From Chara braunii (taxonomy: Eukaryota; Streptophyta; Charophyceae; Charales; Characeae), in assembly GCA_003427395.1 (NCBI GenBank), contig BFEA01000064.1:875275-918738 (forward strand): a stretch of 43,464 bases of DNA, read 5' to 3'. Position 1 is the stretch's first letter. Each line of letters opens with the position of its first letter. The position numbers and the translations under genes are program-made. The notes below the pieces were generated by a model that saw nothing but the letters and a program-made list of their open reading frames with translations, was not told where the DNA came from and made no database searches. This document shows, piece after piece, positions 19,017 through 30,656 of this stretch.

Positions 19017-21679
19017 GTCCCCACACGACTCCCCAGAAACATCTAGTGCACGAAAGGCCTGGGGCCAGGACTCACTGGCTCAGCACCGTATTATGCCGTG
19101 GGATGTGTGACACCCCTTCACAGTTTGAAAAAAAGAAAAAGAAAAAAACACGAACCACGGGACCAGGTCCGCATAGTGCGGAATTTGCCCGTTTTTTTTT
19201 TTTTTTTTTTTTTTTGAAAGGGGGACGACCTTGAGATATCATCATTGAGTTGACCGGCCCCAGGCAATTCAGAAATATTTGGGTTTACTCATCAATCAAA
19301 GTTCCATCATCTGGATTCAAACTCCCATCTGTATTTCGATAGTTCATGGGTGTACCCACTCTTGGGTTGCTCGTTTATATTCAAGGGCAGTTGCCTGTGT
19401 TGGATGGGTCGCTTTCTAGGGTGTCCCTTTGGGCTCTTGCCGGGCCATTTTTCTCGATCTATGCCTGTCATCGTTGTGCAGGGCCCACGGCTGAAATGAT
19501 CATGCTTGAAAATCACAAACCTGCACGTAATAAAGGCCGTGGTCGTGCTTTCGTAGCAGCAACACGACACTAGCGGCCACGGGCGTGGGCAATTTGGCCG
19601 CCGTGGCCGAAAAAGTCGGCTGCGGCCGCGGCCAGGAGGCCAAGTTCGCGGGCCCTAACTGGAAAAAGGGGGCGCGGCGCCGCCGGGAGCGCTGCGCCCC
19701 ACTGGTACGATCCTGCCGGTACGCCACGGAGAAGTCAGGCAACGTCCTTCCTGTGTGTGGCGACGAACGGCGATGGGGAGCAGCAACGAGCAGCCAGGCG
19801 CGGGGGAAGAGGGCGGGGCTGATGGTGACAGGGTGTGATGGAGGACGATGAGGCAGGGGGCAGGGGTGGGTGGAGGCGCCTCGTGGGGCTCGTTGTCGGA
19901 GGGGCTCCAACCTTACGCTGCCCTTTACTTCCCTGATGATAACGCTTGAGAAGCGATGGACTCGGTGGTTTCGCCAGGCGGGGCCACGACCGACGTCAAA
20001 AAAGATATGGCGTCAGATTCGCACAACAAGTACCGAGGCAGTGGGATCAGGAAAAGGAAGGACTCATAAGCTCCGAGAGAGCCTCAGTTATGCGGCATGT
20101 CATCGCCAAAACGTAAAGGGATAGCTACTCCGGGAGGAGTGCCGAAGGCTCCTGATAAAAGACAACAGCAAGAGGGCGGGGCTCACATTAAGGACGGGAC
20201 AATGGACGGAACAATGGGGAGGGCCAACTCTTGAGACGAGCCTTTGAGTGGGTTAAGCGACGGTAACACCGGAATTCCTCCCGGGTCAAAATAAAGGGAA
20301 AACACTACGAGAGCGCCCTTCTGGCTGTTGCGTTTGGGCTATATGTGAGGCCTTAAAAAGGGCTGCGGGCCTGAGGCTGGAGAAAGGGGCCTCGGGCCAT
20401 GGAATTATAAAACGGGGAATTCGGGCCCTGCGGAATTTTATGAGTGGGACCACGGGAACACAGGTCCGGACCTAGGTTCGAGAGGAGGCCCGGTACCAGG
20501 GCGCTGCAAAAGGCCCGGTACGGCGGTACCCGACAAAAAGGCCCTTTTCGCGGAAAACTCTTCGAAGGCCCAAACAGGCTTGGGTACAGGCTTGGGAAAA
20601 CCGTGGTACAAGGGCGCTGCAACTTGGCGGTAGCCCCGGAGCACACGAAGGCGCTGGGGTACACCCAGAAGAGAGCCCTGCAAAGGATAAAAGCCCAACC
20701 GGGCTCAGGGTCGGGGCTTTTTGGCAGACGCGCACTTACAGGCACACGAGAGGAGTGGGACCTGGGACATGCGCACGTGCAGGCGCACTGGAGGATCTCG
20801 AGAGGGGAGGCGCACCAGTGAAGTCCAGGGGAAGCTGGAGAGCAGGGAGTTCGGAAACAGTCGAGCATGGGCGTGCTAGACGAGTTCGAGCTTCAGGAAT
20901 CAGGTGGCACCCGAGGCAGGTAAGAAGATGGAGGGACTCATGTATGCCATAACCACGCGCGTTGTTGCACATTTTTTGAGTCGGGCCTCTTCAGGCGACC
21001 GGAAAGCCAACAGGCTGTCACGCAGGGTCGTGTGTTGCTCTTGCAATAAATAAATAAATTTAAATAAAGCAAATCCCTTCCTGTTGTGTACGCCCGGCTT
21101 CGAGCGAGACCCTTCAATTGCGATCTTCGCCGGTCCCCGGTCTTAGGAATCTTTGATTGTGATTCGGAACAACAATGGTGATGTAAATAATAAAATTAAA
21201 TTAAATAGGCTGTATATGTATCAAGATGCCAATTTAGAGGTTGAGAATCGTGACCTGATCAGCTAAGAACACAATCATCATGCAATGCCAAAGAAGATAA
21301 TCAAGATTGACTGACTCAAGGCAAAAACAAGATGAATGAGGGAAAAGTGAGAGCTCGTATCATCTCAAGAGTACAATGACAAGGACATGGTCAGTGCTCA
21401 GTGTCTGTGCTCTCACTCTCCCCTCTCACTTTCAACCTCAATACTGATCTCTCAGAGCATCTGACACCACGTCCAAGTACATCTTGAGAAGATCTGTTGC
21501 GGTATGTATTTGATGACTATACTCAAGTCTTGAGTATGCTCTTTTCCATATGTCTGTCGTGCCCAATAAGCTCTTGCCTTGAGTCTGCTGTACTCAGATG
21601 CTCGCTGATTTTAAAGCTGCTCACTTATCACCCAATCAGTCTTGCTGTGCATTGACGTCACCGCGAACACTTGCAGTGA
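19017..21679. other. No gene recognised; GC-rich patches and poly-T tract
   Basis: Reading frames here overlap on both strands in GC-rich DNA (19574-19960, 20340-20970) and show no conserved motif, so I do not call them. A T run lies at 19191-19215. Several AATAAA motifs cluster at about 21042-21068 but no coding region precedes them. The rest is unremarkable. Confidence 0.4.
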
Positions 21680-22090
21680 CATAACTGTTGCTGTTGTCAC
21701 CAGGAAAGCCCGCTACGACCAACGTTATTGCTGCTGTCTCCGAGATTGCCTACAGTGACCAGCATCGTTGTTGCTACCACCGGGACCTCCCGCTATGGCC
21801 AGCATTATCGCCGCTGTCACCGGAACTGCCCGCTGTGACCAGCATCGTCGCTGCTGCCTCTGGGACCTCCCGCTATGACCAGCATTATCGCTGTTGTCGC
21901 CGGAACTGCCCGCTGTGACCAACATCGTCGCTGTTACCACTGGGACCTCCCGCTGTCGCCAGCATTATCATTGCTGTCACCGGAACTGCCTGCTGTGACC
22001 AGCATCATCGCTGCTACCATTGGGACCTCCCCCTATGGCCAGCACCGTCGCTGCTGTCACCGGAATTGCTCGCTGTGACCAGCGTTATGT
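21680..22090. repeat. 40-bp minisatellite in 80-bp dimers
   Basis: About ten 40-base units alternate between a type ending GGGACCTCCCGCTAT and a type ending GGAACTGCCCGCTGT; both start GACCAGCAT. The period is not a multiple of three, so the long Cys/Ser frames across it are by-products. Confidence 0.8.
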
Positions 22091-23170
22091 CCCCTGAGAA
22101 TAGGACCTGCTGAGAGTAAATTAAGATCGTCGATAGAGTTTCACTTGATCTGAACTCACTAAGACTGATAATTGAACTCACTGATACTGATTTGATCTCT
22201 TTGAATCTGAAATGAATTCATTGAAGTTGATCTGATCTCTTTGAATCTGAAATGAATTCACTGAAGCTGAATTGAACTCAAAGAGATGAAACTGAAAATG
22301 ATCTCACTGAACTTACCGGAACTGAACTGAATTTGAAGAGATGAGACTGATCTCATTGAACTTACTGGAACTGAATTGAACTTGAAGAGATGAGACTGAT
22401 CTCATTGAACTTACTGGAACTTGAACTTGAAGAGGTGAGACTGATCTCATTGAACTTACTGGAACTGAACTGAACTTGAAGAGATGAGACTGATCTCATT
22501 GAACTTACTGGAACTGGAAAAAAAAGTCTGCTATGTCCAGAATGAGTCTGCTGAGTTCAGAAAGAGTCTGCGGAGAAATTGAGTCTACATGAAAATTTAG
22601 CTTGTCACGAGTGCATAACTGAGTATGTCACTGAATCAGATACTGAGTTTATTACTGAGTATGTTGTTGGATCTGATGCTGAGTCTACAACTGAGTATGC
22701 TGAATCTGCACTGAGCTCACTGAGTCTGTACTAAGTTTGCTGGATCTGCACTTAGCTCACTGAGTCTGTACTGAGCTTGCTGTCGTGTCTGTCGCTGAGT
22801 TGCTAGGCCCCCACTGAGCTTGCTAAATTCGCTCGCAGCCAAGCGTCGAATCCGCAGACCCTGCACTCATGCGTCTGCGGAGTCCGTGCTCAGCTGTCCA
22901 CTACACCCGTGCTCGGCTATCCGCTGAGCTCGTACTCAGTCGCCTGCTGAGCCAGTGTAAGGCGGTCCACTGAGTTTCAACTAGGCCTTCTGAGTCTGGT
23001 GGTAACTTCGAGCTCACAGCTGAGTCTGTTGCTTTGCTGAGTCTGCTAAGTTCCAGTTCAAAGTCTGCTAAATTTGCTAATCTTCTGCAGAGTCCGATGA
23101 GTCCGGATTAAGTCTGTTGGGTTTGAAACTGAGTCTGTTGAGTCTGCAGAGTCTATCTCCGCTACCTGCT
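22091..23170. repeat. Degenerate ACTGA/CTGAG satellite-like region
   Basis: From 22347 to 22515 a unit starting CTGATCTCATTGAACTTACT repeats at 45-49-base spacing (about 22347, 22396, 22441, 22490). Further right, CTGAGTCTG-type words recur irregularly to about 23160. No gene recognised. Confidence 0.65.
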
Positions 23171-24412
23171 GCGTCTGTTTCCCTTGCTCGAGTAGAGCAC
23201 AGTGCTGCAGTAGCATGTGGCAGCGAACCAAAACCATGTATCCAAGAAAATCGTGCGCACGCATTAATTTTTTATTATGTTCAATTTTCGTCAGAAGAAA
23301 GATCCGAACGGTCAGATCGTCCATTTCGAAGTCCCCAAAATCCCAGTGAAGTCCGATCTTTGATCCGAGAAGCGTTTTAAGAATGATAATTATTGAATCA
23401 TATTTATGCTTAAATCCCGTACGGAAGTCGCCCTCATTTTGAAACTTGCTCAGACCGAGTCAAAACCTGCTTGAAATGTATCTTTGCATTCCCCACATTG
23501 TAACCGACGAACTGCTGTTTGCAGAGCATTTCTGTGTCTTGATGTTTCCATACCCCACTTGTGTCTGCTGTCTCTACGATTGTTGTCTCATATTTCCTAC
23601 CCTCTGTTTGTTGTTTAAGTCTATTGTTCTTCATTTAAGCTCCGAGTCTGCTTTTGATCGATTCTGGTTCAGTCTCGAAGCTTGAGTCTTTGGTTCTGCA
23701 GTCTTAGGTTTAATACTCTCCTAGTTGTCGTTTGTTGAGGGCGCATGTCTGCCATTTTTCTGAGCCACTTGTATGTGAATAAGTATGAGCTTTCCTCCTA
23801 GACGTGGCCAGATCCGCCCTCTAAAATGAGGATGAACTTCCTGCTTGAACATGGTCAGATGCACTCTCCACGCAAGGGTGTAGATGAGAATGAATTTCCC
23901 GCTAGTACACGGCCAGATGTAGTGAACACGGCCAAAACATGGGAAGATGCATAGCCATATTCCAAGCCTTCTGTGCCTTGTGATGCGATCACCTGCCAAT
24001 GAAGAGACTAGAATGAATCTGCAGCTAGATCATGAAACTGTCTGCGGGTCTGCCAGGTTGCTCACCAAATGACAAAATGTGAATGGACCTGCAGCAAGAA
24101 GGTGGAAAGATACATCACCAGGTCCTTGCCCTCTGTGCAGAAAATGAAAATTCTCCCTGTCGCGGTCTTGCTCAATCAGTTACTTTTTGGGCTATACTCT
24201 TCTACTCACTCTTCCCCACTCTCTCCTCTTCACCTCTCTCTCTGTCTGTGTCTTGCCCATTTTCGTTTCCCCCACATAGAACACACCGTTATCAAAGCCT
24301 ATTCGAGGCAGCTTTCAGTCCCAACAACTGTGTGTTGTACTCGAGGGAACCTACCTCTTGCTCACTGACACTCACACAGTAAGGGGTATTCTCTCAGACA
24401 CGCTGCCTTTTG
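23171..24412. other. No gene recognised; weak 60-bp-spaced repeats
   Basis: 23771-23940 contains three loosely similar blocks (GAATGAATTTCCCGCTAGTACACGG type). A family motif shared with the palindrome at 11183-12050 occurs inverted at about 24060-24120 (GCTCACCAAATGACAAAATG). Frames here lack protein-like motifs. Confidence 0.4.
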
Positions 24413-25197
24413 ACACTCTCCTTGAGTGTGGCAGCGGTGTGCAGCACGCGGCCTTCACTTAGGGATTGGGCACCGCTGCCCGAAATACTAATTAGTGGTC
24501 AGCCAATCAGAGGCTGACCTATAATATAATAAAATAAAATAAATCGCAACGCTCTCCTTGAGCGTGACAACTGTGTGCAGCACGCGGCCTTCACTTAGGA
24601 CCTGGGCACCGCTGCCCGCAACAGCACGCGGCCTTCACGTAGGGCCTGGGCACCGCTGCCCGCAATACTAATTAGTGGTCAGCCAATCAGAGGATGACCC
24701 ATAATATAATAAAATAAAATAAGTATCAACGCTCTCCTTGAGCGTGGCAGCGGTGTGTAGCACGCGACCTTCACTTAGGGCATGGGCACCACTGCCCGCA
24801 ACACTAATTAGTGGTCAGCCAATCAGAGGCTGACCCATAATTTAATAAAATAAAATAAATTGTAACGTTCTCCTTGAGCGTGGCAGCGGTGTGCGGCACG
24901 CGGCGTTCACTTAGGGCCTGGGCACCGCTGCCCGCAACACTAATTAGTGGTCAGCCAATCAGAGGCTCACCCATAGTATAATAAAATAAAATAAATCGTA
25001 ACGCTCTCCTTGAGCGTGGCAGCGGTGTGCAGCACGCGGCCTTCACTTAGGGTCTGGGCACCGCTGCCCGCAATACTAATTAGTGGTCAGCCAATCAGAG
25101 ACTGACCCATAATATAATAAAATAAAGTAAATCTCAACGTTCTCCTTGAGCATGGCAGCGGTGTGTAGCACGTGGCCTTCACTTAGGGCCTGGGCAC
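24413..25197. repeat. 136-bp tandem array, six units, three inverted repeats per unit
   Basis: Units begin at 24413, 24549, 24729, 24865, 25001 and 25137. Spacing is exactly 136 except unit 2, which has an internal duplication of 44 bases. Each unit has ACGCTC-TCCTT-GAGCGT, then GCAGCGGTG...CACCGCTGC, then GGTCAGCC-AATCAGA-GGCTGACC (containing CCAAT), then an AT-rich tail of AATAAAATAAAATAAA type. Unit 1 has ACACTC...GAGTGT, which keeps the first stem paired. Unit 6 breaks off at about 25197 and its end reappears at 26552. Confidence 0.9.
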
Positions 25198-25446
25198 CTG
25201 TGAATCCCCCTCGACGGCGGCCATCCGCGGCCATTCCGCCGACCCCGCGGACGCGCGGCTTTGAAGCCATGTGGCGGCCGCAGGGGAGTGACTTTCGAAA
25301 ATCGGGAGACGCCACGTGGCGGCGAATCCTCGGCCCCACCCCCCCACACAAAAAAAAATACGAAAAATATCAACTTTTGGTTGGGGGGGTATGGGCGCAA
25401 TCGAACGAAATTGGGGAAAAAAAATGCGTTTTTTTTTTTCTTTTTT

Positions 25447-25498
25447 CGTTGATTGATTGATTGATTGATTCGTGGGGGCGGGGTCGCCCCGCCCCGCC

Positions 25499-25545
<47 letters not shown>

Positions 25546-25892
25546 CGTTTCGTNNNNNNNNNNNNNNNNNNNNNNNNNNNNNNNNNNNNNNNNNNNNNNN
25601 NNNNNNNNNNNNNNNNNNNNNNNNNNNNNNNNNNNNNNNNNNNNNNNNNNNNNNNNNNNNNNNNNNNNNNNNNNNNNNNTTGATTGATTGATTGATTGAT
25701 TGGTTGGTGGGGGAGGGGTCGCCCCATCCCCACGACCACGGGCGCACACACACACACACACACAGACACACACACACACACACACACACATACACACACC
25801 AGCTGTCCCGCGCGCGGGCGAAGGCGCAGCGGGGCAGCGCGCGGGCGCAGGAAGTGCAGCGCACACACACACACACACACACATATATAAGT

Positions 25893-25941
<49 letters not shown>

Positions 25942-26032
25942 CGCGCGCGCGTGTACGCGCGTGCAGCTCCTGCGCATGCTCCCCACTCGCAGCTGCGCAG
26001 CTCCTCGGCCTGCGCACATACATACACACACA

Positions 26033-26112
<80 letters not shown>

Positions 26113-26125
26113 TGATCAATCAAAC
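25447..26125. repeat. Microsatellite cluster: (TTGA)n, (CA)n, (CT)n, (ATCA)n
   Basis: (TTGA)n at 25447-25552 (interrupted by a GC-rich stretch) and 25679-25702, (CA)n at about 25745-25800, 25862-25882 and 26030-26080, (CT)n at about 25895-25938, (ATCA)n at about 26082-26125. The (TTGA)n and final (ATCA)n blocks are reverse complements, so the whole cluster is roughly an inverted repeat. Encoded Asn-Gln-Ser, Cys-Val and Ser-Leu runs are artefacts. Confidence 0.9.
25554..25679. other. Assembly gap (126 N)
   Basis: Flanked on both sides by TTGA repeats, so the gap is probably a longer unresolved microsatellite. Confidence 0.99.
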
Positions 26126-26370
26126 CCTTTTTTTCAAGTTTTTTGTTTATTTATTTTCAAATTTTGCATCTTTATTTTTCTAAAACACCTCATACCCCTG
26201 CAAAAAACAGAAATTCATTTCTAAAAAATACAGGTGAACTCAGGGACCATATATCTGATGATAAAAAATGACCAAAAAAAATTCCAGTTTTTTTTTTTTT
26301 TTTTTTTTCTTAAATCGAGTTTAGTTTTTGATTTTTTTATAATCCTAAACAAAGTCGGATTCCAAAAAAC

Positions 26371-26417
26371 TATATATGGGGTTGTAGGGCTTAAAATTCC
26401 CTACAACCCCATATATA
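26371..26417. repeat. Perfect 19-bp hairpin
   Basis: TATATATGGGGTTGTAGGG, a 9-nt loop, then the exact complement. It lies towards the right end of the insertion and would make a stable RNA stem-loop if transcribed. Confidence 0.8.
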
Positions 26418-26551
26418 TATTTTTTGTTTTGGGCTATTATTTAATTCAGGAAAAATCTGGTAAAATCGGGTCCGCGACGTGGAGGCGGCCGTGAATACGT
26501 CCGCCCTCCGAGCTCGGCCCCGTGGACGCGTCCACAGGTGTTTCATAGCGC

Positions 26552-26580
26552 AACACTAATTAGTGGTCAGCCAATCAGGC
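26552..26580. repeat. Remainder of unit 6 of the 136-bp array
   Basis: CACTAATTAGTGGTCAGCCA, matching the last part of the satellite unit, resumes immediately after the insertion and then decays. Confidence 0.8.
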
Positions 26581-26646
26581 TGATCTCACTAGAGAACTCA
26601 TTTGTGGACGGGATGGTTGTCAGGTGCATCCACGACTGACCGTTAT

Positions 26647-26933
26647 TTAAACCACCAATACTTGGCCCAACTATCGAAGCGGAGCCGTTTTTTTTCTTTT
26701 CTTTTTTTTCTTTTTTTTAATACACAACCCCTGTCAGTGCTAGCGCTGCTGATACGAGCAGTCACCACTAGCACCCAGGGGAGAGCCCGAAAGTGCCCTG
26801 CGTGCCATTTCCCGCCAGGGCAACTTTTCGTTGTTGTTTTGGCTGGTGGCACCAGCCTTCAAGGTCCAGTAGCCCAGACCCCCGAAAGACAACGCCCCAC
26901 GGCCGATGTATGGGCCAAGTACTGGTGGTGTAA
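26647..26933. mobile_element. TTAA-flanked miniature element, copy 3 (287 bp)
   Basis: Left end TTAA-ACCACCAATACTTGGCC; right end GGGCCAAGTACTGGTGGT followed by GTAA in place of TTAA. Same termini as at 16737 and 17344. GGCCGATGTATGGGCCAAGT also occurs at the right end of copy 2. Confidence 0.6.
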
Positions 26934-27438
26934 AGCGGAAAGATACATCAAGGACGGTCCTCGCTTGAGTATGCCCTGAATCACTGCACCTGCTTGGGAT
27001 CAGAGGGACGTACCTCATCAGTGTAAAGTGTCAACCGCTGCCTCTCTCATCCTCCTGCTCAATCTCTGTCTTGCTCACTCGCTTGCAAGCACCTTGAACT
27101 GGGAATGGCCCGTTCCACCATTCATGAACGACTTTTCATAGGCCCCCTACGCCGCACCCGATTCACATGAAAGAGGGGTCTTCCGTGAAGGGGGAGTTGT
27201 GACACATACCCTCAACCCCGTGTTCAGAGGGCAAAAAAAAAAAGGACTCGGCGGTTGACCCCTCCCCACCCCCCCACCACTTTTTTTCTATCAATAAATC
27301 AGTCAAAAAGTCAATCAATCAATCAATCAATCACCCACACACACACACACCCCACCACCATTTTTGTGACTTTCTTCTTGTTTTGTATCTATCCACCTTC
27401 CCTTTTTCCTAAGTACTTTCTGTTTGTCCATCTAAGAA

Positions 27439-27440
<2 letters not shown>
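26934..27440. other. No gene recognised; short ATCA and CA repeats
   Basis: Unremarkable sequence, then TCAATCAATCAATCA and CACACACA tracts at about 27300-27345. It ends where the LINE poly(A) tail (seen as T on this strand) begins. Confidence 0.5.

Positions 27441-27480
<40 letters not shown>
27441..27480 (-). other. LINE poly(A) tail
   Basis: Forty T on the plus strand, i.e. 40 A at the 3' end of the minus-strand LINE. It marks the element's 3' boundary and its orientation. Confidence 0.85.
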
Positions 27481-27481
<1 letters not shown>

Positions 27482-28587
27482 AAAAGGTCCAGTGCCCAAG
27501 GCTGGTATTTCCAATAAGAAGATTAAGGCCGGGGTCCTCACAGTCTCCCCGGGATGACCGAATATCTCTTCAGTAATCTTGAAACAAGGGGGAGTAAAAC
27601 AACCTCTTCAATCCTTCCTAGGATTGCCAGATTTATCAATCCCTCCAAACTACTCTGTCCCCCTTTTAGCCAAAATAAAAATCAATCAGCTTCCCCCTGG
27701 CCAAACCATTGTAAATCTACTAAAGCTAGCTCAGAGGGGGGAAATGGAACTGGGAAAAAAATTGGATCCCTGAGAACAGCTCTAGGTGGGAGTGTGAACC
27801 AGTTTCGGAAAACCAGTTGAAAATCCTTCTTGAGAGGTCCTTTTGTGTCTTTTGCCCCTGGCCATTTTACCTCCCCCAAGGACTGCTCAATTGGTTCCCC
27901 CGGCCAGTCATTTGTGAAATTCTGAATTGTCTATTTTATATCTTTTTTTTGTGTGAATTTATTCAATTTCTCTTTGGTACTCTTCCAATGAGCTCTGATT
28001 TCTGTTTGGACAAACTGTACTATGTACTCTCCCCATTCAACACCCCCTAGAGTCACTTCTTCTCTCTCCCGAACACAGCGTTTATACCACAAGGACCATA
28101 GAATAGCTTTGCGTCCATTGTTAAAGAAATTAAATTGAAAATCAGTGGGTGTGAACAAAAGGGGCTCCCAATGCCCAAAAATGATAGTCCTCCATTCCCA
28201 AGGTCAGTCCAACCCTGTGAGTTCCCTCCAGACACAATCCCGACGCCTCCAAATTAGCACAACTCCTCAACATTGCAGGAAAATATGCTCTATAGTTTCA
28301 CACATTTTTCTACTTGGAACTACAGACAAACAAGTTTTACACCGAGGAAGTGCTACTTCTTGCTGCTCTAGTGTGGAGTGATCCACAATCCAATCGTTGG
28401 TGGGCAGACATCGATGAATGATCTGCCATTGTAAGAAAGAGAATTTAGCTGGGCGTTGTCTAATATTTTTGAAAAAATTAATGTGTTTGATCAGATTTAT
28501 ATCAATGTTTAAATACCTTGCCCACCTTTCCGGAACCACTGCCATGATGTCAACCTTTGGTCTAAGCAGTCTATAGGTTGCTTTCAC
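27481..28587 (-). pseudogene. LINE ORF2 C-terminal part with zf-RVT domain
   Basis: The frame 28587-28267 encodes RPAKFSFLQWQIIHRCLPTN, then CKTC and IEHIFLQC, the conserved layout of the zf-RVT zinc-binding region found at the C-terminus of plant LINE reverse transcriptases. Coding-like fragments continue in other frames to about 27600 (LGNGGLSFLGIGSPF, EEYQREIE-type and KGPLKKDFQLVFRNWF). Frame changes occur at about 28240, 28050 and 27900. Confidence 0.75.
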
Positions 28588-30656
28588 TGTTAAACCTTGT
28601 AATGTTCACGGTTTCCCTCTCTTGCAAGTTTGACACCGCCATTCTACCAGATTCAAAGGTAACTCTAGGATCGGCATTTCTGGGTGAATGGCTTCCCAAC
28701 CCTGGATTGCCGAAATGAACAACAATGTGATACGATAGATGTGAGAGAAGGGAAAGAAGGTTACTGTGCCCAAAGGACACGGTGACAAAAGTGTTCTTTG
28801 TCCATCTTGTGAATACTCACTAAGGGTCCCTGATGCAGAAGATGAACAATCTGTCCCCCCCTCAGCTGTCAATTTTGATCATCAAATCCCATTACACAGT
28901 CTCCTTCCTCAAACTTTGGTCCTTCCCTCAAGGATCGTTTCCAGGCTATCGCAATTGAGATGATAATTTTCTCTAAATTAAGTGACAGCCGGTGAGCATA
29001 GCGTAGAGTTAATCTCAACTTTTCAACCGTTTTCCAATTCTTGGTTTCCGAATCTCAAAGATCCTTGATTCTTAATACCTTTTTTTTCACCCACAAGGAC
29101 CATGGTGACTTTGAGCTATTGAAAACACACCCATTGAGGCCCGTGATCCATCGATTACCAAATAGAGGTTGGCGCATGACTTCCTCATATCTCGAGGGAA
29201 AAGGTCTGTTCGGTAAGGGAAGCTTACGCCATATTTTTATAAGTATTGTCCAAAGGTTATCTAACATCAGGTCCAATCTCGCCGCCTCTCTTATACTTTG
29301 TTCACTCGATCATGTCCTGGCTCTAGGTATGATCCAATATCTATCCTCTAACCAAGTTAGACGATGTATTTTCTCTGATGCTACAGGGGCCAGCCTCCTA
29401 ATCTGCTCCAAGACCAAGGGCAACCACTGCTTATCTGCGGATAAGATTAATTTTTTTAACCATTGCAAAGCAATGGCTTGTGATTGAAAATAGGGGTCTA
29501 ATAGCCCTAAACCTCCTCTAGTTTCGGGTTGAATTAGTGACAACCAGACTACTCTTGGGATGACTTTCTTTTGCTCATGATTGCCTCTCCAGAGAAATGC
29601 TGAAATTTGTCTTTGAAGAGTTTTCATTTTCATTTTACCAATTGACCAGAGCCCTGATTTGTACCATATTGAAGTTAGTACAACATCATTGATTATGAGG
29701 GTTCTTCCGATAATTGAAATGTGTTGGTTCTTCCATTGATTCATTTTTTCAAGCGCCGGCTTAGATATCCATTCGTCATTATTTGCAGGTTTACCTTTAG
29801 CTGTTAATGCCACACCAAGTATCCTGATTGGAGCCTCCAAAGGGACCCAATGAACTCTAGGCTGTTCCGGAGGGCGAATCCTATTTGAGTGTATCCACCA
29901 CCCTTGTGTTTTGTTCCCCCAATTGACAACCATATCTGATACTATAGATAATTTATCCATTAATATTCTAATTTTTTCCATATTTTTCTCTGAAGCTTCC
30001 ATCATAATAGTGAGGTCGTCTGCAAACATGGAATAAATAAGTATTGTTTCCTCTGGTATCTCTGATATTCCCAATCTCTTGAGGTTGTGATTTGCCCGAA
30101 GATTGGCTCCTAAGACCTCCATAATAATGAGGAAAAGAAAGAGAACCAACGGATTACCTTGCCTAACCGATCTTTGAAATCTGATCTCTGGTGAAAGGAG
30201 ACCATTAACTTGTATCCTGGTAGTAGCATTGGAATGAAGAATTTAAACCCATTTTCGTATTGACGGGCCAAAATTCATTTTACTAAGGCATTTGTCAAAA
30301 AATCTCCAATCCGCATGATCATAAGCTTTCTCAAAATCTATAAATACAAATGCAGCATTTTGTTGAGATTGTCGTGAAAGCTTAATCATCTCATTGATTA
30401 GAAGTATATTATCTTGAATATGTCTGTTATTAATAAAACCAGTCCGTGTTGGATGATGTATGATGTCAGTCATGATTGGAATCAGCCGGTTTGCAAGAGC
30501 TTTGGCTAACAACTTATATACTACTGTGAGAAGACTATAGTTTCTGATCTTGGTTTTATCTCCTTTCTTATAAAGAAGGGTGAGAATCCCCTGACCTACT
30601 ATCTCTCCCATCCTCTCTGATTCCTGAACTGCTTTAAAGTATTTCATTACATCCAA
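28588..30656 (-). pseudogene. LINE ORF2 reverse transcriptase domain
   Basis: Read in one frame from 30656: GILTLLYKKGDKTKIRNYS, KLLAKALANRLIPIM, TGFINNRHIQDNILL, FVFIDFEKAYDHADW (first catalytic Asp), RSVRQGNPL, and MFADDLTIMM with the catalytic Asp pair at 30026-30015. Then come ILGVALTAKG, WKNQHISIIGRTLIIN (thumb) and WLSLIQPETRGGLGL. Stops interrupt it at 30243-30245 (TAA), 29310-29312 (TGA) and 29055-29057 (TGA), yet the same frame stays sensible on both sides of each. This is target-primed reverse transcription machinery of the L1 clade. Confidence 0.88.

Larger units (their letters stand above)
25198..26551. mobile_element. 1.35 kb insertion into unit 6 of the 136-bp array, microsatellite-rich
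   Basis: It separates the two halves of a satellite unit. Both ends share CACCTGTG in inverted orientation (about 25193 and 26543) and are rich in GGCGGCC/CCGCGG words. Seven bases expected of the unit (GCTGCCC) are missing at the right side, so I cannot define a clean target duplication. The interior is (TTGA)n, a gap, (CA)n, (CT)n, (CA)n, (ATCA)n and A/T-rich DNA. No transposase. Probably a non-autonomous DNA transposon. Confidence 0.55.

Noticed and set aside
20353-20868. Opposed long frames in GC-rich DNA
   Set aside because: Both strands are open because of base composition; neither shows recognisable domains.
21688-22078. Repetitive Ser/Pro/Cys protein over the minisatellite
   Set aside because: A 40-bp period shifts the frame every unit, so no constant protein repeat is encoded.
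24413-25197. CRISPR-like regular spacing
   Set aside because: The whole 136-bp unit repeats; there are no unique spacers, and the context is eukaryotic.
25179-26224. Long reading frames of Thr-His, Cys-Val, Ser-Leu and Asn-Gln-Ser repeats
   Set aside because: They are translations of CA, CT and TTGA microsatellites, in all frames and through a run of N.
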